64,000 bases of DNA from Bugulina stolonifera (Eukaryota > Bryozoa > Gymnolaemata > Cheilostomatida > Bugulidae), in contig OW285195.1 in assembly GCA_935421135.1 (NCBI GenBank), forward strand, positions 4,626,701 to 4,690,700, in the 5' to 3' direction. This document shows, piece by piece, positions 44,963 to 57,453 of this stretch. A program made the translations under genes and the position numbers. Numbering within the stretch: the stretch's first letter is position 1; every line of letters begins with the position of its first letter. A model generated the notes under the pieces. The model made no database searches, had not been told where the DNA came from, and saw nothing but the letters and a program-made list of their open reading frames with translations.

Positions 44963-46364
44963 TACTTATTGTAATTCCCACCACCTGCACTACGGTCGCT
45001 GGTCTGCAATGCTACTCTGCATAACACAATGATCCCAATGGATAAAAACAAATACACTTAAGTTGTATAACAATACTAATCAATTTAACCATAGAAATTA
45101 TGTGGGCTGAGGTAAAGGGCTGCAAGGTAACACAATACCCGATATTGTTAAAAAGTAAACACATGTAATTCATAGGAAAATAATATCATGTACATGTATG
45201 CAATATACATGAAGTATAAGTCAGTGTATTAGGGGAGGCAATTTATTGAGAAAATGCCAACTTTCCCCTGTATCAAGGCTCAAACCGCTAATAAAACCTA
45301 TTTTCATACTTCCAAAGCAGAAATGAGGAAACTATCAACAATAATAATACTAAACATGTACCACATATATCCAGTGTATAGGGCAAATTAACAGTATATA
45401 TTTTCATATTAAATCACCCAAGTTGTGTTTAACACCTCTTTGGCGAATTACAATAATAAGGGGACAACTCATGGCGTTTGGCAAAATAAGGTGTTATTCT
45501 TGTGTATGCAGTTTCATTGTTGCTAGACCAGGTAACAGTAGATACGGAATGGAGGTCAATAAAAGGTGAAATTTAAAATAGCCTTGGCTCTCAAAGCACT
45601 ACTAAATAGAGACACTACAACCTAACTGTTTCAGCAAGCACCTATATTTATATGACATACAAGGAGGCTCACAGGTTTCTCTATCACAGCGACAATAACG
45701 GAGTAATGAATTATCTTTCACATTATTTTATTGAAACAAAATCATTTAAAGGAGGCCGTTATAAATACAGTGACTAGATTCAAAATAGAATGAAATGCTC
45801 CAGAGGATCAGCTTACTACATATCATATATGACATCGTGCACTCATAAAACAAAGCTAGGAGAAGCTGTATAGTGAGACAAGAGAAGATAATTCCCACTT
45901 ATTATCGTGGGCAGAATGAACGCAATTTTAGAAAGCAAAACCTGCCCCACAATCCATGAAATATGTCTTAAAAACCTGATTTATAATTTCCAAAAGAAAT
46001 AACTATCTTCTTTTAGGTGAAAACCTGGAGTACTTGAGGAGCTGTAGGAACACAGGCTATTAAGTTTAATTATACTATCTGAACACTGCGGCTCACAGGA
46101 CCGGATATAACTACAAGTAGAATAATTATTCACCAGGCCTTGATGATGTGTCTGAGTAAACAAATACTTCAAATATGCTTATATTCAGTATTCCATATCT
46201 GAACATAACAAGGTAAGTATGTAGAATGAAGCACTGATCCTAGTCTAAAATGGTGTAACTCGGTAGCATAAATCACCACCAGAGGGCACTATATATACAG
46301 TAACTCTGCAGAGATCTAACGAGTATACCAACCAGATAGTCCGTCGTTCCTCTTTCAATCTGGT
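44963..46364. other. intergenic, upstream of the ankyrin-kinase and downstream of ELP6
   Basis: No gene or repeat array recognised. It should hold the kinase promoter; no convincing TATA box was found. Confidence 0.5.
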
Positions 46365-49300
46365 CTAAAGAACGGCAGGGGACGCTCCAACTGCAAACAG
46401 CTTCACGTCTCTGTCTGTGGCCTTGTAGTGGTAAGTGTCTACGTCATTGTTACCAGACAACAGCCGACCTACATGCCGTACTCTTATCTAAAAAGTAAAT
46501 ATGACCAATACTGAAATCATATACGAACCAGTTGGTGGAATTTCTGTAATTGAACTAGTTAGCCACAGGGGCTCTGTCTATTACAGCATCCTTGACAGCA
46601 CCAAGAGCCTGTTACATTTCAGTGGACAGAACTTTTTGGTATCTACGTGTACATTTGCATGTGTGGCCATGTACATTGTACAATATCATTGTTGCAGGGA
46701 TCCAATGAAGGTGGATTTACCAGTCTGGAACTGCTAGATGGGTTGGTGTGTCAGTAGTTTAGTGTAAAGACAGTAAGTGAGATGATGGAGTGGTGTGATT
46801 GAAGCAAGCACCTTATCATGTCCACTGTCAACTAATTATGAAATGGAGAGCACACTACACACACATGCTCTATTCATAATATAGCCTACTATACAGTATA
46901 CACTATGCACATGTATATAAGCTTATAGCTTTCTATTGACTGTGATATAATAAGAATAAGCCCTTGGTTGAGGTAGTACACTTGTATGGCAGACAGGCTA
47001 GTTTTGCATACTTGGCAGCATGACAACCAGTTAACTCCTACCACTCCCCTGAACACCTGTGTCATATAATACTAGCAAACCTATTGCTTGAGCCTTACCA
47101 GCAACCAATCAAATTTCAGATTACTGACATATGAACCAACCACATGTTAGATAACCAATGTATGAACCAACCACATGTTAGACAGCCAACACATGAACCA
47201 ATCACATGTTAGATAACCAATGTATGAACCAATCACATGTTAGACAATTAACACATGAGCAGATCACATGCTAGATAACCAACATCTGGAACAATCAAAT
47301 GTGGACCAATCAGCATATGGACCAATTACATGTTAAATAAACAACACATGAGCCAATCACAGCATAGTCAGATCCCCTTACTCACCTGACCATGCACATC
47401 TTTAGACACTCCAGTGGTAAGCTCATCCACGTAAAACAGAAGCTCTGCCCAATGAGAGAGCTGGTTATCCAAAGAGAGGCTCTCCTCTTCAGCTACTGAG
47501 GGGTCTAGCCTGAGAGATGTGGTGAGTATAGTAGACACACAGGGAAATGATGTTTTCAGCTTGCACACCATTTGTAGTATATCAGAAGTTGTCACCCCTG
47601 TATAATCAATATATTTTCACAGTTAGTAATATATAAATTTACTTGTTCATGATTTGTTATCTAGGGCTTCCTTCATGTAATCAACTTCAACGTCTTCTAA
47701 TGCAAATAAAAAACCCGAATCATGCGTTACATTTACAACTCTTGCCCTCAATCTGGTGTAAGCTGTGCAACAGCCAATAGCAATGAAGATAACAACTGAA
47801 AATAGTAGAGGAAAAATAGGTTACCCAGCTAAATACCAAATATACACCGGGCAAGAAAATTACAAGAGAGAACAACTCCACAGCCACCGCATCAAGGGCA
47901 GCCAGAGCTAAGAATACAGGGTGTTATCATTGAGTGACCTATCTGTGCTATGTCTGTTTAAACCACAGACTACACAGCATGATGTCATTGATAACAATAA
48001 CTTGTTCACACAAAGGAGGTGACAACTCCTCACAAACTTACAACACAATTAGTTAACAATAACATTCCCACAATGCCCTTGTACTGTAGCACCAAGCACT
48101 AAACACAAACTATTGTATCTGTCATGTATATACTTCATCCAATTTTGTTCATTACTCTCTCAAAGGTTGTCCTCTCATGTTATCAAATATTGGGAAGGCT
48201 TACAATGGAATTGAATATTCAATATTAAACCAACACTGTAGTACATAAACCTACCAATATCATGCAATGCCGTCAGATCATCTAGTATAAGTAAACATGG
48301 TCCTTCGGCTTGAATCAATGACATCTTCTCTCTAACACCATCTAATAGTGTAGAGATCAAGTCAGTAGTAGACTCAGACCCATCTCCACAGCTCTGAGAG
48401 AAAAGCAAAAGTCTAACAAATGAAACATTTAGTAGCAAAAACGAAATGACTTTGGCATTCTTCATGCATTGAAAGGCCATCAGTAGTTGGAATATAATAT
48501 ACATTTTCCAGCCTTACCTGAGGAGACATGGAGGTGAGAAGCATGCTAGCCTGGGAACCAAGTAAGGATAACGCTGATATAAACGTGAGCTTAGCCTCAG
48601 AGATAGCTTTATCTACATTGACACCTAGTTTACCCTGCACTATCTTATACTGAGTGAGCGTCTGACTACAGCTTACTAGACACACCTGCAAAGAAGTAGA
48701 CAAGACAGGTGACTGCAGGTACCCACTACCAGGATAGTAAACTAACAGTGTGCTTCCATCACACAACTGAAGCTAAAATGCTCCTCATTTAAGGTTACAG
48801 CTCACACAATTTCCTTTCATAGAGGTTATCACGGTACAGGATGTCCACTCCTAAAGGTCATCATAGTACAGAATGTCTACTCATAGAGGTCATCATAGTA
48901 CAGGATGTCCACTAATAGAAGCCATCACAGTACAGGATGTCCACTCATAGAGGTCATCATAGTACATGATGTTCACTCATAGAGGTCATCATAGTACATG
49001 ATGTCCACTAATAGAGGTCAACACAGTACAAGATGTCCACACTTAGAGGTCATCATAGTACCGGATGTCCACTCCTAGAGGTCATCACAGTACATGGTGT
49101 CCACTCATAGAGGTCATCGTAGTATCGGATAACAAGTTATTGGATTATGATTCAGTAGGCTAGTTAAAGCAATGACTCTCTCATTACGATGAAAACAGCG
49201 AGGCATGTGCCTGTCCGCCTGCAGATCACACACGGTGATATCATGTGCCTGTCCGCCTGCAGACCACACACGGTGATATCATGTGCCTGTCCGCCTGCAG

Positions 49301-49548
49301 ACCACACACGGTGATGTATTATGCAGATTAATGTCACAATTACTAACTACATCTTGAAGTTTATTTACTTTTCACACATAACAACATACCTTGCATGAAT
49401 TTTTGAGAAAGTAACTCAAGAAATGATGTACGAGAAAAGAAGAGTTGGCTACTCCATTCCCTTGAGCGTTTCCACTGATATGTACAAACCCAAGGTCTTC
49501 CAAAGGTCGGGAATCTATTTTCAGTATCTTATTAATGTTTTCAAACAT
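46365..49548 (-). CDS. ELP6: Elongator complex protein 6, 266 aa
   Basis: Subunit of the Elp4-Elp5-Elp6 RecA-like ring of Elongator, which helps tRNA wobble-uridine modification. Exons: 49548-49390, 48685-48518, 48393-48255, 47597-47386, 46487-46365; all junctions are in frame and the total equals 266 residues, the length of the human protein. Matching landmarks: MFENINKIL start, SSFLVHHFLSYFLKNSCKVC, the YKIVQGKLGVN region, CLLILDDLTAL in the Walker B position, LTTGVSKDVHGQ, and the ending LFAVGASPAVL. Like other ELP6 proteins it lacks a canonical Walker A. Introns 1, 2 and 4 contain minisatellites or simple repeats. Confidence 0.95.
47125..47360. repeat. minisatellite in ELP6 intron
   Basis: About eight imperfect units of 28-32 bp on the pattern AACCAATCACATGTTAGATA with variants. 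Confidence 0.8.
48825..49130. repeat. minisatellite in ELP6 intron (31-bp units)
   Basis: Around ten units containing TAGAGGTCATCATAGTACA + GGATGTCCACTCA. Neighbouring units are almost identical and have no unique spacers. Confidence 0.9.
49200..49317. repeat. 42-bp repeat, three copies, in ELP6 intron
   Basis: Units start ATGTGCCTGTCCGCCTGCAG and continue through CACACACGGTGAT; copies 2 and 3 are nearly the same. Confidence 0.9.
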
Positions 49549-49811
49549 CTCTGCTAATCTCTGAAACAGATACCATAAATTATACATTTATTGGCTGCTG
49601 ATAAAAGTACTGATAAAGTGCTCGTTGGGTCACCGGAACATCGTTATATGATGATTACAGACAGCGAGTCTATCACTACCAGTGGTTTTATGTCTTGTGG
49701 AAGAACTGCCAGCGAAAGCATTAGTAAAGTAACTTGACCCATCTAGATTATTAGGCCCAATACTGAGTATTTTGTTGTAGGATAAAATGTGTTCCCAATA
49801 ATAACATTGAA

Positions 49812-49970
49812 CCAATGTTATGGCCTAGTGGTTACAGCTCTGAACCTTTACCCGAGTGCTCAAGGTTCTAACTCTGTAAAAAGTTATTGATAGTGCATGT
49901 AAAAGAATCCAAATGTAAAATGCTACAGTGCTGCTTAGAAAAGTGCCAATTCCTTCTGCCTTTTGATTTT
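49812..49970 (+). mobile_element. tRNA-derived SINE-like sequence
   Basis: Has a box A-like TGGCCTAGTGGTTA and about 35 bases later a box B-like GGTTCTAACTC, the internal RNA polymerase III promoter layout of tRNA-derived SINEs, followed by a non-tRNA body. No acceptor-stem pairing is visible, so it is not a functional tRNA. Confidence 0.55.
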
Positions 49971-50885
49971 CTCACCTAATATCAAAAACAAAGCCTCAAA
50001 GCACATCTTGCATCTTGTACAAAAATCTAACAGAAATCAGCGCTCTTTACGTAACAACTGCCTCATAATCAAACCTTCATACAGAACCAATTATGGCAAA
50101 TCAACTCTGTTAAACCTTCTACATAAATTTACATTAAATAATAGTCCTTCCAAAAGTCTTTTATCCTTTTACATCAATTAATAAATATACAATCATTTAA
50201 ACCCAGTTTTAGGCATTGTGTCCCCTAGACCCTATTTAATAAATATCTCTCGGGACCCTATACTGTAGCCTTTTCCTGTCTTTCTCATTGGCGTAGTGGG
50301 CAATCTCTTTATTCTTTCTTTCTGGCCACCTTTTCAGTCCTCAGTCTTTCTACGCTGACACCTGACTCTAATCTACTGCCACTATATACATATTGTTGAT
50401 GATTGCTACATGCTTATTATAATAGTGGCTCTGATCGGGAACAAATATGCTGGTCCTTTTTTTACTGTATATATATGTATATATATTACCATTTTGCATT
50501 AATATAGCACCCATCTCGCTATTTTGCCCTTTTTTTTCTCCTATTATTGTATTCACATTTGGTCATTATACATGTACACTAATGAAGCACCAATCCTGTC
50601 TCTCCTTTTTACCTAAATTCCTATAATCTGTATAATCACTTGTACATACTTTTAATGCTTGTTATCTATCTGTTATTAAATTATAATTTATTGCATTATT
50701 GGCTCTTGTCATAAGCAATGATGCTCGCCGCCTTTTTCTTTTTTTCCTCTTTGTTTATTTATTTATTCTCTCCTATGAGTTGTATATAATATATATTTAT
50801 TTATTTGTGTTCAACAAGTTACCTTTAACAAAATAATGTTATCTGTAGACTTTTAGAAAACCCAATAAATGTAAATGTAATGTAA
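49970..50885 (+). mobile_element. 3' end of a non-LTR retrotransposon (LINE)
   Basis: The ORF 49,963-50,181 contains a tail like that of CR1/L2-type reverse transcriptases (SYRTNYGKSTLLNLLHKFTL). It is followed by about 700 bases of untranslated-like DNA ending in a short repeated tail (TGTAAATGTAATGTAA, near 50,868-50,884). 5'-truncated. Confidence 0.5.
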
Positions 50886-51750
50886 TAGTATGAAGCAAAA
50901 GTGGTAAATTACAATTTCATTTCTATTTTTAATAGTGCATCAGAACATTGGCCTAACAGTTGTGCGGAAGCGGGAGAGAGAGTGCATAACATTTAATTAT
51001 TACTCACTGTACAACCAGAATTTGTGACTGTTTGAAGCTGGACAGTTTAACACTGGACAGTTCGAAACCCCTAACCCCAAACACCAGATCTTAACTAATT
51101 TTTATTTTTTATTAATTATTTGCTTTATTTATTTAATTAATTGAAATTAATTATCTCTAAGTTATGTTCAATCTAAGTTTAAATTCAATCTACACAGTTT
51201 CAAACTGTTCTGCTTCGAACTGTCTTTTTCAAAATGTCCTTTTACCATACAAACAGCATCTGTGTCCTCAGTTGAGTTTACTAAAAGACAGTCGTCATTG
51301 GGACAGTAAACCTTAGCAGCTCATTGGTCTCACAAAAAGTAGAAATGATATCATACCCTAATGTTGAACAAATAGAGCGTGGTTGTTCTTTTTGTAAAAG
51401 TTGCATCTAGGTATTTGTACATCAGATGATCTTCTTGCTGCTAATTCTCATTTTACTGTATGCTCTACTGTGATCCATTCGCTATTGAAGGTTGGCAGAA
51501 AGGTTTACCTTAGCTTGTGCTTACTTTAAATTTTAAATGAAATTTTGAATCAATTTCTATATCATACTATAACTACATACATTGTATATACTCGTCTATA
51601 TAACGTTGTTAATGATGATAGAGATGAAGAAGATTCCAGAAGAACATCAGCTCTATATACGAGTATTACTGACCTACCACAAATAAAATGCTTTTTAACA
51701 CTCCAGAATGTGAAGTCTTTGTGTTTAATAAGAAAAACAGACCCCTCCAT
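50886..51750. other. no gene; possible small inverted-repeat element
   Basis: GACAGTTCGAA (about 51,057) and its complement TTCGAACTGTC (about 51,216) with surrounding related motifs suggest a short MITE-like element of roughly 200 bp. Weak. Confidence 0.3.
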
Positions 51751-51754
51751 CCTA

Positions 51755-52690
51755 CTCAATAGGTGGTCAGCCACTAGTCTGTGTAGATGAAACAAAATAT
51801 CTTGGGGTAGTAATACAGTCAAACCTGAAGTTCAACAAGCATATATCCAATAAAGCCAACACTGCGAATAAGACATTGGGATGTATTAAGTATGCACTCA
51901 ACGATGCTCCCGAACACGCAAAATTACTAGCATACACAAGCCTCTGCCGTCCCATTCTTGAGTATGCTGATGTCATGTGGGACCCAGCAGAAACTAGTAC
52001 AAGCAAGGAGGTGGAACATGCACAAAACAAAGCCATTAGATTTGTAAATAACATCAAAGGACGGAATGGCGTCTCAAAGGGACATACTGATCTTGAACTA
52101 CAAACATTAAAAGACAGGAAAAAGAATCACAGACTCTCCCTTTTAATGAGAATTCTCTCACAATAAGACAGACATGAAGCCCTATCCTCTGCATACGGTG
52201 ATATCATAAACAGCAAATGTCAAATCCCTGTACTAACAAGAGCTGCAAAAAGAGGAGAACCGACCTCAATCTATACTGCATCACATATCTATTATAAAGG
52301 TGCAAACACATGGGAGCGTTTTGGGTCGAGCGTTTTCTGAGCAAGTGTCAAACGCTATGCCCTTGATAAACACACAGGGCGAACGATGAGCGCGGTGATT
52401 TAACCACTAGCCAATGACGTGTCAGTAGGTACTCAGTCTGGGATAACTCACATGTTTATGTTTACTTACTCTGTTAATCAGCCAATCAACGTCGAGTGAA
52501 TCGTCTCAATACCTGAGCTCGAGCGTTTTGAGAGCATTGGCACTCTGGCAATTCGCGAGCGTCAAATTCGCCTTAAAACGCTCCCCAGTGTTTGCACCTT
52601 AACAGTTTTCTACCAAGAACCATACAAGATCTAAGGATAGCGCCTCCACAATCCCAATCTAAAAATTGAAAACAGCAAAATCAGAAAATG
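51755..52690 (+). mobile_element. LINE reverse transcriptase C-terminal fragment, interrupted by a MITE
   Basis: Translations from 51,760 on read like the end of a LINE ORF2: an LGVVIQSNLKFNKH-type pattern (51,800s), AKLLAYTSLCRPILEYADVM (about 51,920-51,980), then EHAQNKAIRF. A stop occurs at 52,163 but similarity continues. After the MITE the expected NSFLPRTIQDL follows (about 52,603). Truncated and inactive. Confidence 0.8.
52298..52599. mobile_element. MITE with TAA target duplication (PIF/Harbinger-like), inside the LINE
   Basis: Inverted ends AGGTGCAAACAC and GTGTTTGCACCT, further matching as GGAGCGTTTT / AAAACGCTCC. Flanked by TAA (52,295-52,297 and 52,600-52,602). Removing the 302 bp and one TAA rejoins the LINE reading frame exactly. 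A 3-bp TWA target is typical of PIF/Harbinger. Confidence 0.88.
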
Positions 52691-53590
52691 CTGAAAAACT
52701 GCAAAACCACTGTATTTTAGCTTTTTATATTAAACATAGAAGGCCCTCTAGTTTTGTACCATTATGGTGGAGTTAGAGTGCCCTAAATTCATTGAGGTAA
52801 GAATTGAGGTAAGAATAATATTAAATATTAATATAACCTGGGCGGGAGCAGAATTGTAATTGTTACAACTGCAAATTAAAATTTTTTTACCCTTGCTGAC
52901 AAAATAGTACCTTGCAGATTTTTGAATTACTTTTCAATCACTTCTTTGATCAATTTTATAACACATTTCTATGTATGTTCACTGTAGTTAAAAAATATTG
53001 TGTCTAGATGATAGTTTCAATGATTATGATGATCGGAAAAATAATTAAGCTTGTTTTAATTTTTTATAAAATAAATTATAATTTAATTAGATTTGAGGTG
53101 ATCCTGCAAAATGAATATCGCAAGTAATGAAAATAATATCAATATGATTTATTACTATGCAAATAATCATCAGTAATAAAATTTCTGATTTTGATTCATT
53201 ATAAATGTTTTAATAAATTGAAGATAGATTAAAGATTGAATATAAAAATAATAATCATGGTTAGTAGCGGAACTCGTTGTGAATGGACCTTAATGGGCTA
53301 GCTAGAACGGGCCTGTCCAATCAAGTCGCTAGAATAAATTAGCTGACCAATGAACATCTTTGTCTGTTGTGTAAAGGCCAAGGCCATAAAATAGCCTGCC
53401 TTCGACCTGTGTTATTTAATGTCTAGTTACATCTTTATGGAAAAGCCACAAGATCATGTTTCTAAGGATATAAATGTGGAAGTGGTTGTTATAATATAAA
53501 TAAAATAAGTGATTTTATTTCTCAATTTCTATGCTAGTGTAGATATACCAACGCAACTTTAAGTCTTGTATTGGTGTTTTTGTTTATAGA
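52691..53590. other. RWDD1 upstream region
   Basis: AT-rich, no gene. ACCAATGAAC and TCCAATCAAG (CCAAT-like) near 53,315-53,350 may belong to the promoter. A 3' splice site-like TTTGTTTATAG precedes the ATG, so a non-coding first exon probably lies here. Confidence 0.4.
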
Positions 53591-56500
53591 ATGACACCAG
53601 AGGAATGTAAGGAAGAGCAAAATGGTGAAATTGAAGCGTTAGAATCTATATATCCAGAAGAAATAACAGGTTGGTGAGCCTTGCCTAATAAAATATTATA
53701 ATTATTAATTATAAATATTTAAAATTTCTTATTGCTTATTTTGGCCCAGAACTCTGAGAATGCTACGATGACTAAGATTGATGGTAGCACACATATCACA
53801 AAACGTAAAAAATGTATAAATAGCACATAACACAGAAAATACAAAAACAGTAAGCTACAAGTACATGTAGCATAGAATATAAAAAATTGAGTTCTCATGA
53901 CTTTACACACATAAGTGTGGTCTGTGTGAGGAAATGCAACAAAAAAAATAGGTTGGCCGATAAAGAGGTACATTTGCCATGGCATTTCCTGGCTTTTGAT
54001 GGATAATTCTTTATGCCTAATACATAATATTTCTAAACTAATGCTATGTTGTCACAATTGTACTTGAAAACCATGCGAATAAATAACCTAGTCTCAGTCT
54101 TGTCTCGGCCTAATTAATTATTCAATTACATTGTTAATTGAAATTCAAATTAATCTTACTAACCTACCTCGAAACTTGTTCAGCCAAAATGAACTAAAAG
54201 TTTTTTATGACTTGCCAAATGCAAGTTAGATCCTTTATGCTCAAAAGATAATAAGTGGTTTTCATCTTACGTTTTGCTGCTGTACTTTAACTATATTACT
54301 TATTTAATATTATTCAAACCATTTTTGCAGGTTATTGTCGGGCTGACAGTCTAGTCTGACTATTTTGCTGCATTCATTTAGTGGCAGAGACTTAGTTTTC
54401 TTAGTCACATGCGCACTTTGATGGTTTTTTTAGGACAAGTTTTGAAATATATTTTTCTACAGGCCTAATTGTTTCACTATTTTAGTTCATGAAACAGAGC
54501 CTCATCATGTGTTCACTGTTTCCGTGAGATCCCAGGAGACGCATGAGACGGACAGAGAGCAGGATGCCGGTAGGTTTATCTGCACCCTGTGTATACTGTT
54601 AATCTACCCACCTACCTACCTAACTACCTACCTAACTACCTACCTAGCTACCCACCTAGCTACCTACCTAACTACCTAACTACCTACCTAGCTACCTACC
54701 TAGCTACCTACCTAGCTACCTACCTAGCTACCTACCTAGCTACCTACCTAGCTCATTATATGGACCTATTTTCTTATTTGGTAGCCTGTTCTCACAGCCC
54801 ATACTGATTCTATAATAGAGTAGAAACATCCGAATTTAAATATATTTAGGCCTATACTCAACTCGACCATCTGGAAATTATTAATGTAGTTAGAAGCTAG
54901 ACTAATGTGAATGATGTGAGTGAAATTTCAAATCCAACCAGGCCGAAGATCCTGAAATAAAATATCTGTTATTCTATTTGTTCCGAATGTAGCATTTCTG
55001 TCCCCCATATACTATATCGGATACTATACCTGTCATTTCATGGTCTTGTAGTATTCTGTGATTTGATCTTCACCTTCACACCTCTATATCCTGAAGAAGC
55101 TCCGCTCATGGAGATAGAGACAGAGTCCCTCAGTGAAACCAGGATAGCTGAACTAATTACTCTCAAAGATTCTCTGGTGAGACCAGTAGCTAACTGTTGC
55201 ACCTAAATATTATATAAAATGCATTGGCCTACACTTTAAACACGTACCGATTTGGTAGGCGTGTCTCTGGTATGTCTTTCTGATGCTGGAGACATTGAAA
55301 ACTGTTGAGAATCAAAAGTGCAAAGTCCAGTGTAGCCTATCCCATGCAACCTGCATTTGTATGCCAAGTTACCATACAAGGAATTATACCTTTCTATCCC
55401 TACATAGATTGTAATCTGCTGATGCGTTTTGAAGACATCAATGTGGGTCTGTCTTGTGTATATATACAGACCAATATGTAGCTTATAGGTAATAGAACAG
55501 TTTATTTAGTTGGTGGGTTGCACAGTTATGAATCTTATTATACTGACTGTTATTCAAACATGAGTCCTTCTGCAATCTTTTGGGCTGATATGGATTATCC
55601 ACCCCTGGCTCTTTCTCATGGGTAATCATACCAGCCATGTATAAATGTATACAATGTATAACTGTATCAAACTAATCTATATGTGTGTGTTGTTTCCTTA
55701 TGGGACTCTGTATGCTGCTTCATATAAAGATTCAGAACTAGTCAGTACCAGTAACACAACGTAGCCCTACCAGTGACACTGCGTAGTTCTACCAGTGACA
55801 CTGTAGCTATCGATACCGTTTATCTGTTATGTTATACTTGTGTATTGTATGATGTAGTCTATATTCTACTCTCATATACAGGTTGAGGAAAACATGGGCA
55901 TGAGCATGGTATTCACTATAGTAGCTGCTGTCATAGACAAGGTTAATGAATATTTTGATGAAAATACTAAAAACAGAGAAGACGCTGCAGAGCTGGCACT
56001 TAGGCTAGTCGAGGAGGCAGAGAGGGTGAGTACTTTAGTACCAGCATAGATTTGGAGTTGTCACACTTTTGTTTGTAAGATGGAAGGCTTGGCAATTACC
56101 AAAGAGTTGAAATGAAGATAACAACTTAATATTAATACTTTGTGTTTTTCGGTTTTTATCAAAAATCAGCTTATGTTAGATCTAGAGATTGTGGCAGCTC
56201 CCGATTAATGACTCATTAGTGAGAGTGGGCAACTCCTGTAATTCTATGGCTACTCATGGAGTTATGTTCTCCTAGCTGTATCTACTGTAGGTCTACTTCA
56301 GATAATGTACAATGACACATACATATGTTACTGTACATTAGTGAGATATATACTAAAGCACACCATTTTGTTATCCTATATGTGTAATCTGAATGCTGTA
56401 GGCTATGTGTATATTGCAGATACACATAGTGTTACTCATCCTACAGTGTTGGTAGTAGTTTTCTTGCAGGGAGACTTATTTATAACATAGGCCTTCATGA

Positions 56501-57453
56501 CTTGCAGTTATTCCACTTGGGCAATGTCATCAGTTTAGACTTTGAAGTAACTCTAATAGTAACTCGGTCACATGACCTTCTCTAATGTTAATCACTATTT
56601 GTATGAATTATTGTTTGTTTGTAGAAAAAGTTTGAGGGTACCAAGTGCACAGTGGAGAACTTCATGGCCTGGAAACTTAAGTTTGATGAAGAGAAGGTGA
56701 AGGAGAGAAAGGTGGCTAAACTAAAGCAACCAGATGCCAATAAACTAACTGGTAGGTCCTGTCTACTAAACCATCAATACAGGCACACTGCTACTATGGT
56801 AATATGGAGTTAGTTAGGTGTGAAGGTAGCTAGATGGTAATATCATGCAGTCTTTCCTCTCTTTGTAAAAAATCTGTGTGCTTGTTGAACATTATTGGGA
56901 CTTGGACCTTTCCACTTTGACGTTGATTGGAGTTCAGCCACCTCCCTTCATCTAGCTCTACCTGCTTATAATATGCCAGATATTGTTTGGGATCATTGTG
57001 AGTTGTTGGGAAGGCTATAGCTGTTCTAACAGGTTGTGCTCAGTGTACTAGGGTGTGGTTGTTGTATTTTGTAGGTTATGAATTATTCATGAGAGACAAG
57101 ACTCTAGACGAATCAGATCTTCAGCTCCTGGACCCAGGTTAGAGTCATCTTCTCTTTATTATAAGTAGAAATTATACCTATATGGGGGTTATTTTTCCCT
57201 TTACATTGCATATATAATTCTATGGAAGTTATCCTCCCTTTTCTTGCACCGTTGATGCTAAAATAAAGTGGTCAACTCTAGCATTCTCTATACCTTGTTA
57301 TATTGTTACTTTGTCAACTGATTAGTGGAATTATCTTCTCTCTACTATAATATACCTCTATTATTTTCTGCAGAGGATATTGGAGCTGTGGATGTAGATG
57401 ACTCACTATTCGATGACATAGATGAGTTAGAACTAGAGGAGGAGCTATCATAG
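53591..57453 (+). CDS. RWDD1: RWD domain-containing protein 1, 233 aa
   Basis: Exons: 53591-53669, 54486-54569, 55052-55176, 55882-56025, 56625-56751, 57075-57137, 57374-57453; phases agree and the total is 702 bases. The N-terminal RWD domain (about residues 1-115) has EIEALESIYPEEI and the typical YPEEAP motif of exon 3. A helical charged middle follows (LRLVEEAERKKFEGTKCTVE), then FMAWKLKFDEEK, and an acidic C-terminus with ELFMRDKTLDESDLQLLD. This matches the DRG2-binding (DFRP2-like) RWDD1 proteins, about 10 residues shorter than the human one. It likely stabilises the GTPase DRG2 in the cytoplasm. Confidence 0.95.
54597..54752. repeat. (CCTACCTAGCTA)n repeat in RWDD1 intron 2
   Basis: 12-bp units based on the 4-mers CTAC/CTAG, about 13 copies, starting about 30 bases after the splice donor. 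Confidence 0.95.

Noticed and set aside
48825..49130. Regular repeats about 31 bp apart, CRISPR-like at first sight
   Set aside because: Units are contiguous with no unique spacers and lie in an intron of an animal gene; an ordinary minisatellite.
49812..49880. Possible tRNA gene
   Set aside because: Box A and box B are present but acceptor and anticodon stems do not pair; fits a SINE head.
54589..54807. ORF encoding LATYLATYLATYL repeats
   Set aside because: Translation of the 12-bp repeat in an RWDD1 intron.
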